Shown: positions 12,252 to 24,937 of the stretch, piece by piece
Layout of the letters: every line of letters starts with the position of its first letter
How positions within the stretch are numbered: position 1 is the first letter of the stretch
NCBI RefSeq assembly: GCF_029852145.1
Contig: NC_079979.1
Span: forward strand, 1,582,501-1,646,500
Length of the DNA stretch: 64,000 nt
Direction of reading: 5' to 3'
DNA from: Microplitis mediator
Lineage: Eukaryota; Arthropoda; Insecta; Hymenoptera; Braconidae
The notes under the pieces: generated by a model
Told to the model about the DNA's origin: nothing
What the model saw: the letters and a program-made list of their open reading frames with translations, nothing else
Database searches by the model: none
Translations under genes and position numbers: made by a program

Positions 12252-13162
12252 TATTATTGCAAAATGATGGTCAAGACACTTACAATTACTAATTTTTTGA
12301 AAATCGCATATTTTATCAATTATTTTTATAAAAGAATGAAAAAGACCAAAACGTTTTTCATTCAAGTATTTAAATGCTACATAAGAAGAATTATTTTTTA
12401 ATGTTTATTATTATTATAATTAACATTAATCTTATAACTGTCGCTAATAATTATTACTATCATTAATTATATGTTACTAATTATAAGTATTTTTTGAATT
12501 TGCGTTGTAACTGTCTAATTTTGTTTTATTCTGACTTTAATTTAACTTTTTTTATCTTAAATCTGAATAAAATATATTTCAATTGAATCAATTTTGACTT
12601 AAATGAAACGTTTTTTAACTTAAATCTAAGTAAAATGTATTTAAATCGACGCAATTCTGACTTGAATGTGACTTTTTTGTCTTAAATCTAAAGAAAATAG
12701 AGTCAAACTGAATCAGTTTTGACCTAAACGTGACTTCTTTTCTCTTAAATCGATCCTAACTAAAGCCACAAAAAGTCAAATCGAAGTCAAGTGTTATGGA
12801 AATTTTACACTGACTAAAAAAATTAACTTCGTTATATTTGAAGGATTTTGACTTAAATTTTAAGTCATAATTAAGATTTTTTTTCGACCCGGGGCCTGAC
12901 GTCCCGATGAAAAATAATTTAATCTGCCCTGATTAAAAAAAGGTATTTGACAGGATTAAAAAATTTTATATTTTCATGAATGCTGTCAAATCCTGAAAAT
13001 ATGATTCAGAAGGATTCAACATGATTCAAATTTTTTAACTCTGTTAAATACTATTTAAATCTAAAAATTTAATTTAACAGGATTCGAAATGATTTAAACT
13101 GTTAAATGCTAGTTGAATCCTTTTATATCCTAAAAATATAATGAAATGGAAACATTATTTCA

Positions 13163-13167
13163 GGATT
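13163..13167. repeat. 5-bp target-site duplication GGATT, left
   Basis: GGATT directly before the LTR at 13168 is repeated at 16327-16331 directly after the second LTR. Confidence 0.85.
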
Positions 13168-13718
13168 TGTTCAGTCACGAGCTTGATCATTTTGAAAAGC
13201 TTCGTGTACTTTCGCTACGTACGGGAGCAGCCGAACTCGCTACTGACTTGAATGTCAGAATAGTGCCGGGTCACTCGCTATCTGGGCCCGACACCTGCAA
13301 TTTCTTACTCATGACCGTGCCACGTCGGCATGAGAACCCGCTACCAGCCGGCCAATCAGAGAAATTGGCGGCTAACTTTTTCCTGTTGGCGCGCTTTTAA
13401 GCCAATGGGAAAATTCGTTACTGCAGCCATGCTGCCACGTCACCACCGAGCAGCCACGAAGGAAGAAGACGACGTCTCTAATTCTAATCTACATCGTGCA
13501 GTCTTACTAACCACCACGCGTTTTTAACCGCTTGACTTGTCGCATTCGCTATCGCTTATCTATCTTGTCGCATTCGCTATAAAGTATTTTCTTACAGTTT
13601 AAGTGTAAATAAGTGTAAATAAATCTATAACTTATATTTGATAAATCTTGAGTAATTTTAATTGTTTTCAACCTTCACGCCATAACCAGATCCATTTTAG
13701 TTATCCTCTCATTTAACA
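13168..13718 (+). repeat. 5' LTR of BEL/Pao element
   Basis: 551 bases, TG...CA ends, repeated at 15776-16326 with the only difference I noticed near the 3' end (TTTAACA against TTTTACA). It is followed within a few bases by TGGTCCTTCGAGCCGGATC, the leader motif seen after the LTR of BEL/Pao elements. Confidence 0.85.
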
Positions 13719-15775
13719 TTTTGGTCCTTCGAGCCGGATCTGGTGTGGGTTTAACAATTAAAAATTATTAAAATTTAAAATCGTAAAAAAATTGTGAGAA
13801 AAAGTGTGTGGTGTAATTGATCTTGAAGTGAAAATCGCTAAGTGCCGTGGGCATTGCTGAGCACTGTTAGAGTGCTGCCCGTGGTGATCAAATTTACACA
13901 CCGGTGTAAAAAGACTCTTCAGCTTTTTTGATCGAAAACTTAGCGTCGGTTCCACGTGTATCGCGTCCATTTTGTATGCTACGTATATCTAAGATGGCCG
14001 CTGAAACACATTCGCTTTGCAAATGACTCGCATCGACACGATGCGCAACATGGCTACCCGCTAACAAAGACCCGCTATGTTGACAACATCTATGGAGGCG
14101 CAGATGAACTCGCTGAGGCAATTCAAGTTGCTCTCGACATAAAAAAAATGTGTGCCGCAGGATGTTTCCCGCTTGCTAAGTGGGCAAGTAATTCAACGGA
14201 ATTACACGCTCAAGCCGCTCCAGTGAATTTACACTCAACTGGGATGCTACGCTATCATTGTTGCTTCTTCAAGAATGGAATTTATTTCGAGATGAACTAC
14301 ATCAGATCTCGAAGATTCAGATACCTCGCTAGAATCATGTACAAAATGATGTATCAATTGAACTACATGGATTCTCTGACGCTTCTCAACTCGCTATGGC
14401 TGCTGTCGTATATTTAAAAGTTACTGACGCTACTGGAAGCTCCAATATCTCGCTAGTGTGTGAACTTAAATAAGTTGCTCCACTGAAACCCACTACAATA
14501 CCAAGAATGGAGCTCAATGCCGCTGTGTTACTCGCTCAACTGGTACTTTACGTCAAGAAAATCTTGAAACTTGAAAATATATCAATTTTCTTGTGGACAG
14601 ACTCCGCTGTATCTTTTACGGGGATACGAATCAACCCAGCTGACTGCGCTTCAAGAGGTTTAACAGCATCCAAACTAGAACAGCATTCGCTATGGTGGAC
14701 GGGACCTAAGTGGCTCAGTCAATCAAAAGAAAACTGGCCATCTTTTGACATCCCTTCGCAGACGGTATCACATCTTGAAGAACGTCCAGGTCTGGTTTTT
14801 ACCATCTACAAGGCAGATTCACACCCGCTATACACGCTACTAGATAAATTCTCTAAGTTGTCACCATTACTTCACACGCTTGGAATCTGTCTACGTGCCA
14901 TCGCTAAATTAAATAAAAAAAGTGCCACAGTCCACACTGGCCACACCACTCGCTACAGTTGACCTGGAACTCGCAAAGACTTTGCTGATCAAGTATACGC
15001 AAAGTCAGTACTATTCGCAAGAGCTGAAACTACTGAAAAATGGTGATTCTCTACAACGAAATCATCGTCTCGCTAAATTGATTCCCTACGTCGACTACAA
15101 TGAAGTACTCAGAGTCGGCGGTCGCTTGAAGAATTCGCTACTGGATGATGAACGAAATAATCCAGTAATACTGCCAAGAACATCTCATAGGGGAACTCAA
15201 TTGACTATCGCTGATGTACGGAGATCTGACTGGATAGAAGGTGGGCAAGTTCCAGCCAGGTCTCACATTCTTCGCTGCGTCCGCTATATATATTGAAATT
15301 ATCATCAATTATTCTACTGACGCTTACGCCGCAGCATTTAGAAGATTTACTAATCGGAGAGGCGCCTGCAGTACCCTATACTCGGACTGTGGTACAAATT
15401 TTATAGGAGCAGACGCCACGCTAAGAAAAGAATTCGCAGCAGGATCGAGACAGCTAAAGGAACTTCAGTATTTACTCGCTACAGATGGCACAGACTGCAA
15501 GTTCAACCCGTCAAGCGCTCCCCATTTTGGTGACAAATGGGAAGCAGCCGTAAAGTCAATCAAGCTCCATTTTATACGAACTATTGGTGAATCGCTATTG
15601 ACTTACGACCAACTCGCTACAGTTAACACAGATTGAGGCTGTGTTAAATTAAAGACCGATCGCTCCGCTACTCGAAGATCCTGCAGATTTAGCCGCTAAC
15701 TTCTGAACTGTGTGTGCTACCAGTTCACTCTCCAGAAGACAATCCTGTCGACATCGTCGCCAGCGCTGGGGAGAA

Positions 15776-16326
15776 TGTTCAGTCACGAGCTTGATCATTT
15801 TGAAAAGCTTCGTGTACTTTCGCTACGTACGGGAGCAGCCGAACTCGCTACTGACTTGAATGTCAGAATAGTGCCGGGTCACTCGCTATCTGGGCCCGAC
15901 ACCTGCAATTTCTTACTCATGACCGTGCCACGTCGGCATGAGAACCCGCTACCAGCCGGCCAATCAGAGAAATTGGCGGCTAACTTTTTCCTGTTGGCGC
16001 GCTTTTAAGCCAATGGGAAAATTCGTTACTGCAGCCATGCTGCCACGTCACCACCGAGCAGCCACGAAGGAAGAAGACGACGTCTCTAATTCTAATCTAC
16101 ATCGTGCAGTCTTACTAACCACCACGCGTTTTTAACCGCTTGACTTGTCGCATTCGCTATCGCTTATCTATCTTGTCGCATTCGCTATAAAGTATTTTCT
16201 TACAGTTTAAGTGTAAATAAGTGTAAATAAATCTATAACTTATATTTGATAAATCTTGAGTAATTTTAATTGTTTTCAACCTTCACGCCATAACCAGATC
16301 CATTTTAGTTATCCTCTCATTTTACA
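15776..16326 (+). repeat. 3' LTR of BEL/Pao element
   Basis: Second copy of the 551-bp LTR. It ends TTTTACA and is followed by the GGATT target duplication. Confidence 0.85.
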
Positions 16327-16383
16327 GGATTAAAAAGTATTCAATAGAGTCAGAAATTTTAAATGCTAGTTGAATCCTTTTAT

Positions 16384-17388
16384 CCCGCATGAAAATAACA
16401 TATATTTTGATTATATATAAAAAAATATACCGTAAATATATAATTTTATAAAACGGCAAAAATGTATGTATAATAAAATATAATATTTATATAAATTCAA
16501 AGTTATACTTTGATTTATAATTTAAATTATAAAAAAATATATACATATTTTCATAATATGTAATATAATTATAAAATATAATTTTTAACTTATAAAATTC
16601 ATTATAAATCTACATATATTGGAATGATATATAATAGAATATATTTTTTTATATATTAAATATTATATTGTTAAATATATTTTTTTATATAATTGACGTT
16701 GGAGAATCTCAAGATATTGAATTGTATATTGTATTATATAATACATTATATATCTAAAAATATAAAATAAAATATGAAAAATAAAGACTTTCAGTTTGAC
16801 GATGATTGTGAGTATCAATGAGAATATATTTTATTCGAGTAAATTAAGTATGTAGATCGAACTTGAAAGGAAGTTTGTAGAGAGAGTCGTTATGACTATA
16901 AATTTTTATTTATATGATTAATTTTTAATATAAAAAAATAATTACTCAAAATAAAATAAGTTTTAGAGGATACCGAAAGAGCATTCATGGAACTGAAAAT
17001 TTTTCGAAGCACAAAAGTGTCATGTATATCTTTTAATATATACAAGCTTATATACGAGCATTATATATTATATTATACTGTTAATAATATAATTTGAATT
17101 ATAAAATCATAATATATATAAACCTATAAATTGATACTATATAATGGCATATATTTTTTTTATATAATCTAATATTATATGGAGTTTTTATAATGATAAT
17201 ATAAGCCAAAATATAAAATTATGTATTATATTGATATACTTTTAAAATATAAAATTTTATATTGAAAACGGCAAAAAAGTAGTTATTTTTAAATATATAA
17301 TTTTTCATATTCTAAATTATACTATAATATAATATAAATATTATATTATCTGATATAATTTCAGAGTATAAGTTTTTTTTCATGCGGG
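16384..17388 (+). mobile_element. MITE family 'CCCGCATG', copy A (1005 bp)
   Basis: Begins CCCGCATGAAAATAACATAT and ends TTTTTTTTCATGCGGG, a 12-base inverted terminus, in very AT-rich sequence. Nearly identical to copies at 20305-21292 and, inverted, 28976-29977. A central non-AT segment, GAACTTGAAAGGAAGTTTGT, is conserved in all three. No ORF. Confidence 0.8.
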
Positions 17389-17638
17389 ATATCCCAAAAA
17401 GATAATAAAATGGAGACATTATTTCAGGATTAATAAAAAGTATTCAACAGTATCAGAAATTTTAAATGCTAGTTAAATCCTTTTATATTCTACTACTCCT
17501 TTCGATCATTTTGGTATTAAAAAGTATTTAATATGTTTAATCATGAATTTTTAAACAGGATTTATAGTATTCAGCAGGATTTGAAAGTACTAACATTTTA
17601 ATCCTTTTTAATCCTGTCAAATACCTTTTTTAATCAGG

Positions 17639-20304
17639 ATGATTATATATGAGTATGAAAAAGTATATATGATTACATATGTGATCATATATAATCATAT
17701 ATACTCATTTATATAGCTTGACATATAGCGTGCCAAAAGGTAGGAGGGCGCATTGCTACAGGTTAGTAGGAAATTATGCTGAAGGGGCGCATAAAAAAAT
17801 TTTTTTTTGCCATTATAACTATCAATGCAACGCGTTTTTCTCCGTCTCGTTGCCGTCTGAAATTGTAAGTCTTAGTGCCGTGGTCACATGACTAGTTTCT
17901 ACGTCGACGCATGTCCGTAAGGGTGAAGTGGGGACAGAGCTCACCGGTAGGTCCTAGACCCTTAATTATCGAGCCAACACTTCGATCTTGGATCCCTAAG
18001 CGCGCACGTGCATAAAGCATTTTAATTACCTTTTGTTCTAAGCAACTATTTGCCATAATTAATTAATATTACATAAGCAATTTACTTGCTACTTGATTTC
18101 TCGTCTTAAACAGTAATTTTAAGATTTAATTAGTTTAAATAATTCATTTAAATAACGATTATATTATTATTCTAAAATTTTGCGTACTATCATAAGTAAT
18201 AAATTCAGTGCTGTAACTGCGTGAAAAGATATTATATTCAGCGTACATCAGGACGATTCTGATTTTGTATCTTGCGGAAACGTTAATTGTAAGTACTTGA
18301 ATTTTATTATAATTGGCAATAAGCTTGCGCATTGTTCTAATTAATTCCTTTACGCTATCTATCACCTTTTATCCTATTTATCTCCCACATTACTGGCAAG
18401 ATTATTAAATAGTTTAATAAAAGTTTTATTTATTAAGTGATAAATGATAATTCAATCAACTATAAGATAATAATCTATAAATTATAAGCCGTCAGGTGAG
18501 TTGGTAAGTTTTTAACATATGTTGCCAAGTTTGAGTAAGTGCGGGTCTTTGCTTTGCAAGAACCTCAGCCCACTGCTCTGGCCAGGTAAAATGAAAGTTT
18601 GTTAGAGGCCACCCTAAGTCAGGGTTCAACCCACGAATTCTGGTGGCTGCTGGTTAAAATCGCGAAGAAGAAAAGCGATTTGTCTCAATATATATGTCGA
18701 TATATATGTAAATATATGTGTGAGATGGATGTCGAGATATACATTTTAAATTTAATTTTGAACTGTGGAAAAATTTTTAATAATATTCTACTGTACGTAT
18801 AAAAATATATGGCAGACATATGTCGGATAAAAAACATGTATATGGGGCATTCCACGCCAAATCGGACGGTTTTAAGAATTTTAATTTTTAATTTCCGTCA
18901 TTTTTTGATATTTTTTAGTACTCATCGAAAAACTCATCCTGCATAATTTTGAGATTTTTTTTATCATTGGTTCAAAAGATATGAAATTTTCAAAAAAACC
19001 GCTCGTTTCATGGTTTTTTGCTGATAACTTTCTGAAAAATGGTTTAAATAAAAAAACTCAAGGAATAAAAAAGTTTCGTTATTCCATGAATTTTAAAAAA
19101 AAAAAATGAATAATTTTTTAAAAAATTTTTCCACGTTATTTTCGAGTTTTAAAACTTTAAAGTCGTTTTCTGAGAATCATGCATATTTCGATTTTCCTGA
19201 AAATTTGTGACAACAAACTACTATCTATTCCACAACTTTTCAAGTGGTTCCGGTCGTGGCACCTCCGTGGCTATATTTTTTTTATATAAACTTAAATATA
19301 TTTTGGCGCAAAAAAAAAAATGTCAGAATATATATTTCATATAAGTAATATATATTTTTATATATGTGACATATATGTTTGCATATATTTTTCGCATATA
19401 TATATTTCCATGCGGCTAGCCCCTCCCTACCCTACTTTCGAAGTAATGATTTTTTGAATTTTGACAATTTTTTTTTTTTTTTTTTTTAACTTCTTCGTTA
19501 ATTTTTTCTATAGTAAAAACATTTTCTATAAAAATACAAGCAATACATTTTTTTGTGAAAAATTCTCAACTTTTCGATAAAAATATTCATTTTTCTTTAT
19601 AAGTAATGTCTTACGTCCGAATTATTTTTCTTTGTTTTTTGTTTTAATATTATTAAGTCATTTTGTTTTATTTTATTTTATTTTCATTCTATTCTATTCT
19701 TATTCCGGTTTTTGAAATTTGTCTAGACACGTAATCTACGTCCGAATATTTTACTAGGTGAAAAAGATTTCTAATACTCGTCAGGGTCAGAGTGGCAGCT
19801 GACGCACTTTCTTATATTCTTATCGCAACTGCACTCTAAAATAAGATTTAAAGTAAATAGTACTTCTGAAATGAGTTTTTAATATGTTTTCTAAATTGAA
19901 AAATACTTAAAAGTAAATTATGGTGGTTAGACAAAGAAATCTTTAAATAAATCAAAAGTAAAAGGTTTTTAGTTAGATAATAAAATTTAACAATTTTGTT
20001 GGAAAAATGTTGCTTGGAAGGTATAGAGAATCCAATATTTGGGATCGAGAATAGGATAATATTTATAACACTCTATTTAACAATGGAATAACTATTGAAA
20101 CAATACAAAATACAATAATAATAACTGAATGAAAATGAATAAATGAATGTCTATATTTAAATAATGCGATTGTCACGAGAACTGGATTGACACTGAAGTT
20201 GACAATGGTTGCTAGTAGACCCAAAAGTACAGAGAGTACCTGAGGTCATAAACTAGACCCTTTCCAGTTTATTTTCTACGCCTACACTTATACTAGTGTA
20301 TATA
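17639..20304. other. Gene-free stretch with dispersed repeats
   Basis: No gene is supported. It holds an ATATGATCATATA-type repeat (17640-17705) and a GC-richer stretch at 17735-18010 of unknown nature. A segment starting GGGGCATTCCACGCCAAATC (18845) resembles a transposon end. A block at 19428-19605 recurs inverted at 24942-25105 (TCAAAATTCAAAAAATCATT). Confidence 0.4.
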
Positions 20305-21292
20305 CCCGCATGAAAATAACATATATTTTGATTATATATAAAAAAATATACCGTAAATATATAATTTTATAAAACGGCAAAAATGTATGTATAATAAAAT
20401 ATAATATTTATATAAATTCAGAGTTATACTTTGATTTATAATTTAAATTATAAAAAAATATATACATAATTTCATAATATGTAATATAATTTTTAACTTA
20501 TAAAATTCATTATAAATTTACATATATTGGAATGATATATAGTAGAATATATTTTTTTATATATTAAATATCATATTGTTAAATATATTTTTTTATATAA
20601 TTGACGTTGGAGAATCTCAAGATATTGAATTGTATATTGTATTATATAATACATTATATATCTAAAAATATAAAATAAAATATGAAAAATAAAGACTTTC
20701 AGTTTGACGATGATTGTGAGTATCAATGAGAATATATTTTATTCGAGTAAATTAAGTGTGTAGATCGAACTTGAAAGGAAGTTTGTAGAGAGAGTCGTTA
20801 TGACTATAAATTTTCATTTATATGATTAATTTTAATATAAAAAAATAATTACTCAAAATAAAATAAGTTTTAGAGGATACCGAAAGAGCATTCATGGAAC
20901 TGAAAATTTTTTGAAGCACAAAAGTGTCATGTATATCTTTTAATATATACAAGCTTATATACGAGCATTATATATTATATTATACTGTTAATAATATAAT
21001 TTGAATTATAAAATCATAATATATATAAACCTATAAATTGATACTATATAATGACATATATTTTTTTTATATAATCTAATATTATATGGAGTTTTTATAA
21101 TGATAATATATGCCAAAATATAAAATTATATATTATATTGATATACTTTTAAAATATAAAATTTTATATTGAAAACGGCAAAAAAGTAGTTATTTTTAAA
21201 TATATAATTATTTATATTATAAATTATACTATAATATAATAAATATTATATTATCTGATATAATTTCAGAGTATAAGTTTTTTTCATGCGGG
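20305..21292 (+). mobile_element. MITE family 'CCCGCATG', copy B (988 bp)
   Basis: Same ends as copy A, bordered on both sides by TA (20303-20304, 21293-21294), which fits a 2-bp target duplication. Differs from copy A by a few substitutions and short deletions. Confidence 0.8.
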
Positions 21293-22172
21293 TATGTGGA
21301 TGCATTGGTGCCTTTGCTTTATACCAACAATTTTAAATATTGTTAAGAGTAAAATATTAAAGCAAAGATACAAGAGAATAAAAACTTCATACCTGAGACA
21401 AATAAAGAAAAGAAACAAATAATTCTTTACTACAAATTTTTAAATAATGAAAATAAAATTTGAAGTAGTAGACTTTAAATAAACGATTAAAATATTTGAA
21501 CTTAAATTTAGTAAAATAAAATACTACAATATTAGAATTTAAATAAAATATCAAAAATTTAAAATAAAATATTAGAATTAAAAAAAATAAACTATTAAAA
21601 ATTTAGAAGAAAATATTAACATTCAAATTAAAAATAAAATAATATTAAAATATGATAATTCAAAATAAATAAAATAAACATTAAAATATTAGAACCTACA
21701 AAAATAAAATATTAAAATATTAGAATATAACTTAAACAAAATAGAAGTAGAAAATCTCATTTAACAATAATTTAATGAAAAATGAATCGAATTATTTATT
21801 AAGATTTATGAAAATAATAATATCAATTACTTTTATTATTATTATCATTATTATTAATATTACTATTGTTACATTTATTATTAATACATAAAAAGGGGTG
21901 AGTTGTGAAAAACCGAAAGAGAGGGAAACGGGAAATCAATGTGGAAGGGATAGTGCAGCCCCGAAACAATGGTTTTCTGAAAGGAAGTGGAAAACTTTGG
22001 GTAGAGGTGGAAGAACGTGGGAAGAGACTTTCCCCCAACTACAGAACTTGAGAAACGACCCATTTTTCCGAAGGTCTAACGAACTGACTCAAAAATCATC
22101 AGTTGTGTCGTGGGTCCCGAACTATTGAATACGTACCCGTTATTCCTACTATCTAAGTTATCCACTTCCATA
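21293..22172. other. AT-rich stretch, nothing recognisable
   Basis: AAAATATTAGAATTTAAATAAAAT-like low-complexity sequence to about 21880, then a GC-richer stretch (21890-22130) with short overlapping frames but no recognisable product or splice pattern. Confidence 0.35.
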
Positions 22173-22658
22173 CAGAGTAGGCTGTTAGCCACCATCAAGC
22201 AGTAAATAGTACAGAGTAGGCTGTTAGCCACCATTAAGCAGTAAATAGTACAGAGTAGGCTGTTAGCCACCATCAAGCAGTAAATAGTACAGAGTAGGCT
22301 TCTAGCCACCATAAAGTAGTAAATAGTACAGAGTAGGCTGTTAGCCACCATCACGCAGTAAATAGTACAGAGTAGGCTTCTAGCCACCATAAAGTAGTAA
22401 ATAGTACAGAGTAGGCTGTTAGCCACCATCAAGCAGTAAATAGTACAGAGTAGGCTTCTAGCCACCATAAAGTAGTAAATAGTACAGAGTAGGCTGTTAG
22501 CCACCATCAAGCAGTAAATAGTACAGAGTAGGCTTCTAGCCACCATAAAGTAGTAAATAGTACAGAGTAGGCTGTTAGCCACCATCACGCAGTATCAAAC
22601 AGAGTAGGCTGTTAGCCACCATGAAACAATTAAAATACAGAGTCGGCTGTTAGCCACC
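22173..22658. repeat. 39-bp tandem repeat array, about 13 units
   Basis: Unit CAGAGTAGGCTGTTAGCCAC plus 19 more bases, repeated every 39 bases. From the fourth copy two variants (CTGTTAGCC...CAAGCAG and CTTCTAGCC...AAAGTAG) mostly alternate, giving a 78-bp higher-order unit. Because 39 is a multiple of 3, the minus strand stays open with a 13-residue repeat. That frame is best read as a by-product. Confidence 0.85.
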
Positions 22659-22784
22659 TAACTTAGGAGAAATCGGGACGTCGATCAACTCACCCCCAAA
22701 ACAAAACAACGAAAACTAATCATTAGTACGGAGTAAGTAAATCAAAATTTAGTCTCTACTTTTTTTTGTTTTATATCAATTGTA

Positions 22785-22990
22785 TACAATTTATATAGAA
22801 AATTGTATACAATTCTATACAAATTGTATACAACTCTATATAATTTGTATAAAATCGTATATAATTATATAGACTTGTATACAATTTGTGTAGAATCGTA
22901 TACAATTTCTATACAGTTATATACAATTGGATCGGGCCATTTTTTGTATATAATTTTATACAATTGTATAAAATCTTTTTTCATCGGGAT
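22785..22990. repeat. TTGTATACAAT palindrome array
   Basis: Repeats of ATTGTATACAATT and variants, each a short perfect palindrome, in about 200 bases. Confidence 0.6.
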
Positions 22991-23016
22991 AAATTTCCCT
23001 TAAGTTGATTCACCTA

Positions 23017-23218
23017 CACATAAAAAACAGATATCTTGAGTCAAGAAAATATTTTTGAAGACAAACGTTTTCGGGAACCAAGTCAAGATTTTCTTGAGCC
23101 AAGAGAATTCGTCTTGGTTGGAGAAGATTTCTACTTTATCTGAGAAAATTTAAGTCTCCGAAAAAATTTTCTTGAATCAAGAATATTTACCTTCAGTCGA
23201 GAATTTTTTTTTTGTGTG
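23017..23218. mobile_element. Short MITE, CACATAAAAAAC termini
   Basis: Ends CACATAAAAAACAGATATC and complement CACACAAAAAAAAAATTC, TA on each side. The interior repeats CTTGAGTCAAGA words. Confidence 0.55.
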
Positions 23219-23659
23219 TAGTGTAAGCTGAAGTGACGCTTGTATAAGCCACCTAGTTAATGACACGTTTAAAATAATTGAATTCAAAGAAATTATGGTT
23301 ACACGAAGTTAAGCTTCAGTTATTAAGAGTTAGCAAACTAGATTCTGAATAATTTTGTACTGTAACCTTGACTTCAATATTTTCATTTTCTTTTTTTTTA
23401 ATCGAAATTTTCGTAACAATATATGCATTCGTTTATATCTTAAATTCGTGTTTTAATTCATATATTCCTTAATTAAGATTTCTTGTCCCCGGTCTATTGG
23501 TCGAAAGACTAGGACCTAATATATTTTATAAGTCCGATTTTGAAGTAGGTCGAGTTTCTCGCTCATAATTTATTGGCATCCTTAACACCGTTATCATATT
23601 ATAGTCAGGGCTCACAGCCTGCTTTTTATTACATATTCGACGTAACAAATGGAAGACCC

Positions 23660-24185
23660 TCAAAACTTTAATTAAAGTTAAAAAAGCGATTTTTCTGGCC
23701 TTGCAACAATTTTTCCGAAAATTCGATATTTTTTTCTGCAAGCTGAGAATTTTTTACAAAAAATATGTCATTTTGGCGATGGGGTTATTTTTTGTTTGAA
23801 CGTAATATATTTTATTTTTATGAATTAATCTGTAAACGTATCAGTAAACGACGGGTCTTTGAAAAGTATAACTTACATTAAAACAGCAGCATTGTCTAGA
23901 TGTACAATAGAGAATGGTATGCGAATTTTTTGGCGATAAATTCAAAAGTCGAAATTTGAAAAATTTTCATGAAAATATTTTACCGTTTAAAAAAAACTCA
24001 TAAAATTAATTACTATCATTTTATGATTTATTTACGTTCAAACAAAAAATAACCCCATCGCCAAAATGACATATTTTTGGTAAAAAATTCTCAGCTTTCA
24101 GAAAAAAATATCAAATTAGAAGTAAAAAAGGTCGCAAGGCAAAAAAAAATCACTTTTTTCACTTTAATTAAAGTTTTGATGGTAT
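23660..24185. repeat. Inverted repeat (fold-back), arms of about 160 bp
   Basis: Left arm 23660-23815 (AATATGTCATTTTGGCGATG, GGGGTTATTTTTTGTTTGAA) is repeated inverted at 24020-24185. Part of a dispersed family; a related segment lies beyond the next element at 24942-25105. Confidence 0.6.
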
Positions 24186-24192
24186 TCCATTA

Positions 24193-24937
24193 GGAAAGGG
24201 TGGGGCAGAGCGGCCCCCCTAAGCCAATTATTATTTTTTGTGGCTTTTAACCATAGGATCACTTTACTTTTGTCCTATTTCGAACAAATTTATGGACATT
24301 TTGCCAAAATTCTGAAAAAAAATTTTTTTTTTGTGGGGCAGAGCGGCCCCCCTTCAAAAAGTGATAAAAAAATTTTTTTTTCGTTTTTTTTTTTTTTAAA
24401 TTGTTTTCATCATTAAGAATGTATTTCTTTCTCTTGGCAACTATTTTTGGTTTTATATTACTCGAAAAAAATTTTTTAAAGCTTAAAAAATCGTTCACTC
24501 TTGATTACCTCAATTACTAATTGTTATTTAATAAAAAAAAAAATCAATTCTATAATTTTACTTTATTTCAAAAATTTATCAACTAAAAAAAAAAATTTAA
24601 TTTTTATAAATTTTTAGTGACCAAATTTGCCTCTTACATAGAGAAACGGCCGAAAAATATGAAAAAATAATTTTTTCGGAAGTTTAGGCTGGTTCATTTT
24701 GCCTCAAGTGTTATGCGTAGGGCTAGAAATGTGGAATTATAATAATTTTTTTTTAATTTGACGATAAAAATATGAAAAAATCACTTTTTCAAAATTTTGG
24801 GCTTGTCCATTTTGCCCCAAATGTCATGCGTAGGGGTAAAAATGCGCAAACATATCGGATTTATAGTAATTAGTCGAAAAAAAAAAATTTTTTTTTTGGT
24901 CAAAATTTCAGGGGGGCCGCTCTGCCCCACCCTCCCC
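24193..24937. mobile_element. MITE, GG(GG)AAGGGTGGGGCAGAGCGG termini
   Basis: Left GGAAAGGGTGGGGCAGAGCG and right complement GGGGAGGGTGGGGCAGAGCG, both TA-flanked (24191-24192, 24938-24939). GTGGGGCAGAGCGGCCCCCC recurs internally near 24334. No ORF. Confidence 0.7.

Larger units (their letters stand above)
10251..12895. mobile_element. Large TIR element, GCCCCGGGTC ends, interior of TTGACTTAA words
   Basis: Left end GCCCCGGGTCAAAAAAAAAT and the complement of the right end (GCCCCGGGTCGAAAAAAAAT) match, continuing into CTTAA. The element's own sequence is made of TTGACTTAA/TTTGACTTTTTT words on both sides. It is split by two complete, TA-flanked inner elements (10490-11220, 11318-12251). No transposase. 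Confidence 0.6.
13168..16326 (+). mobile_element. Internally deleted BEL/Pao LTR retrotransposon
   Basis: Two 551-bp LTRs with a 5-bp target duplication enclose only about 2.06 kb, against the several kb usual for an intact BEL/Pao. Decayed pol pieces appear in order and in shifting frames. They are an RT segment with RYVDNIYGG and FPLAKWASN (14070-14200), an RNase H piece ELNAAVLLAQ...WTDSA (14508-14620), an integrase lead-in PADCASRG...SLWWTGP (14636-14703), an integrase zinc-binding region, and a core with YSDCGTNF...FNPSSAPHFG (15380-15540). gag, protease and most of the RT are missing. It is nested in the 12928-17638 element. Confidence 0.85.
12928..17638. mobile_element. Outer TIR element (CCTGATTAAAAAAAGG) hosting a BEL element and a MITE
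   Basis: Left end CCTGATTAAAAAAAGGTATT and right complement CCTGATTAAAAAAGGTATTT match for about 35 bases. The native interior is AGGATT/AATCC words and direct repeats (ACATTATTTCAGGATT at 13149 and 17416). Two later insertions sit inside: the BEL/Pao element 13168-16326 and MITE copy A 16384-17388. Short relatives with the same CCTGATTAAAA ends lie at 36571-36718 and 42186-42336. Confidence 0.6.

Noticed and set aside
12066..12365. 99-codon minus-strand frame
   Set aside because: It crosses the right end of the 11318-12251 MITE and shows no recognisable motif.
22076..22588. 170-codon minus-strand frame of 13-residue repeats
   Set aside because: It is the translation of the 39-bp tandem array; the unit length is a multiple of three, and there is no signal, splice site or conserved ending.
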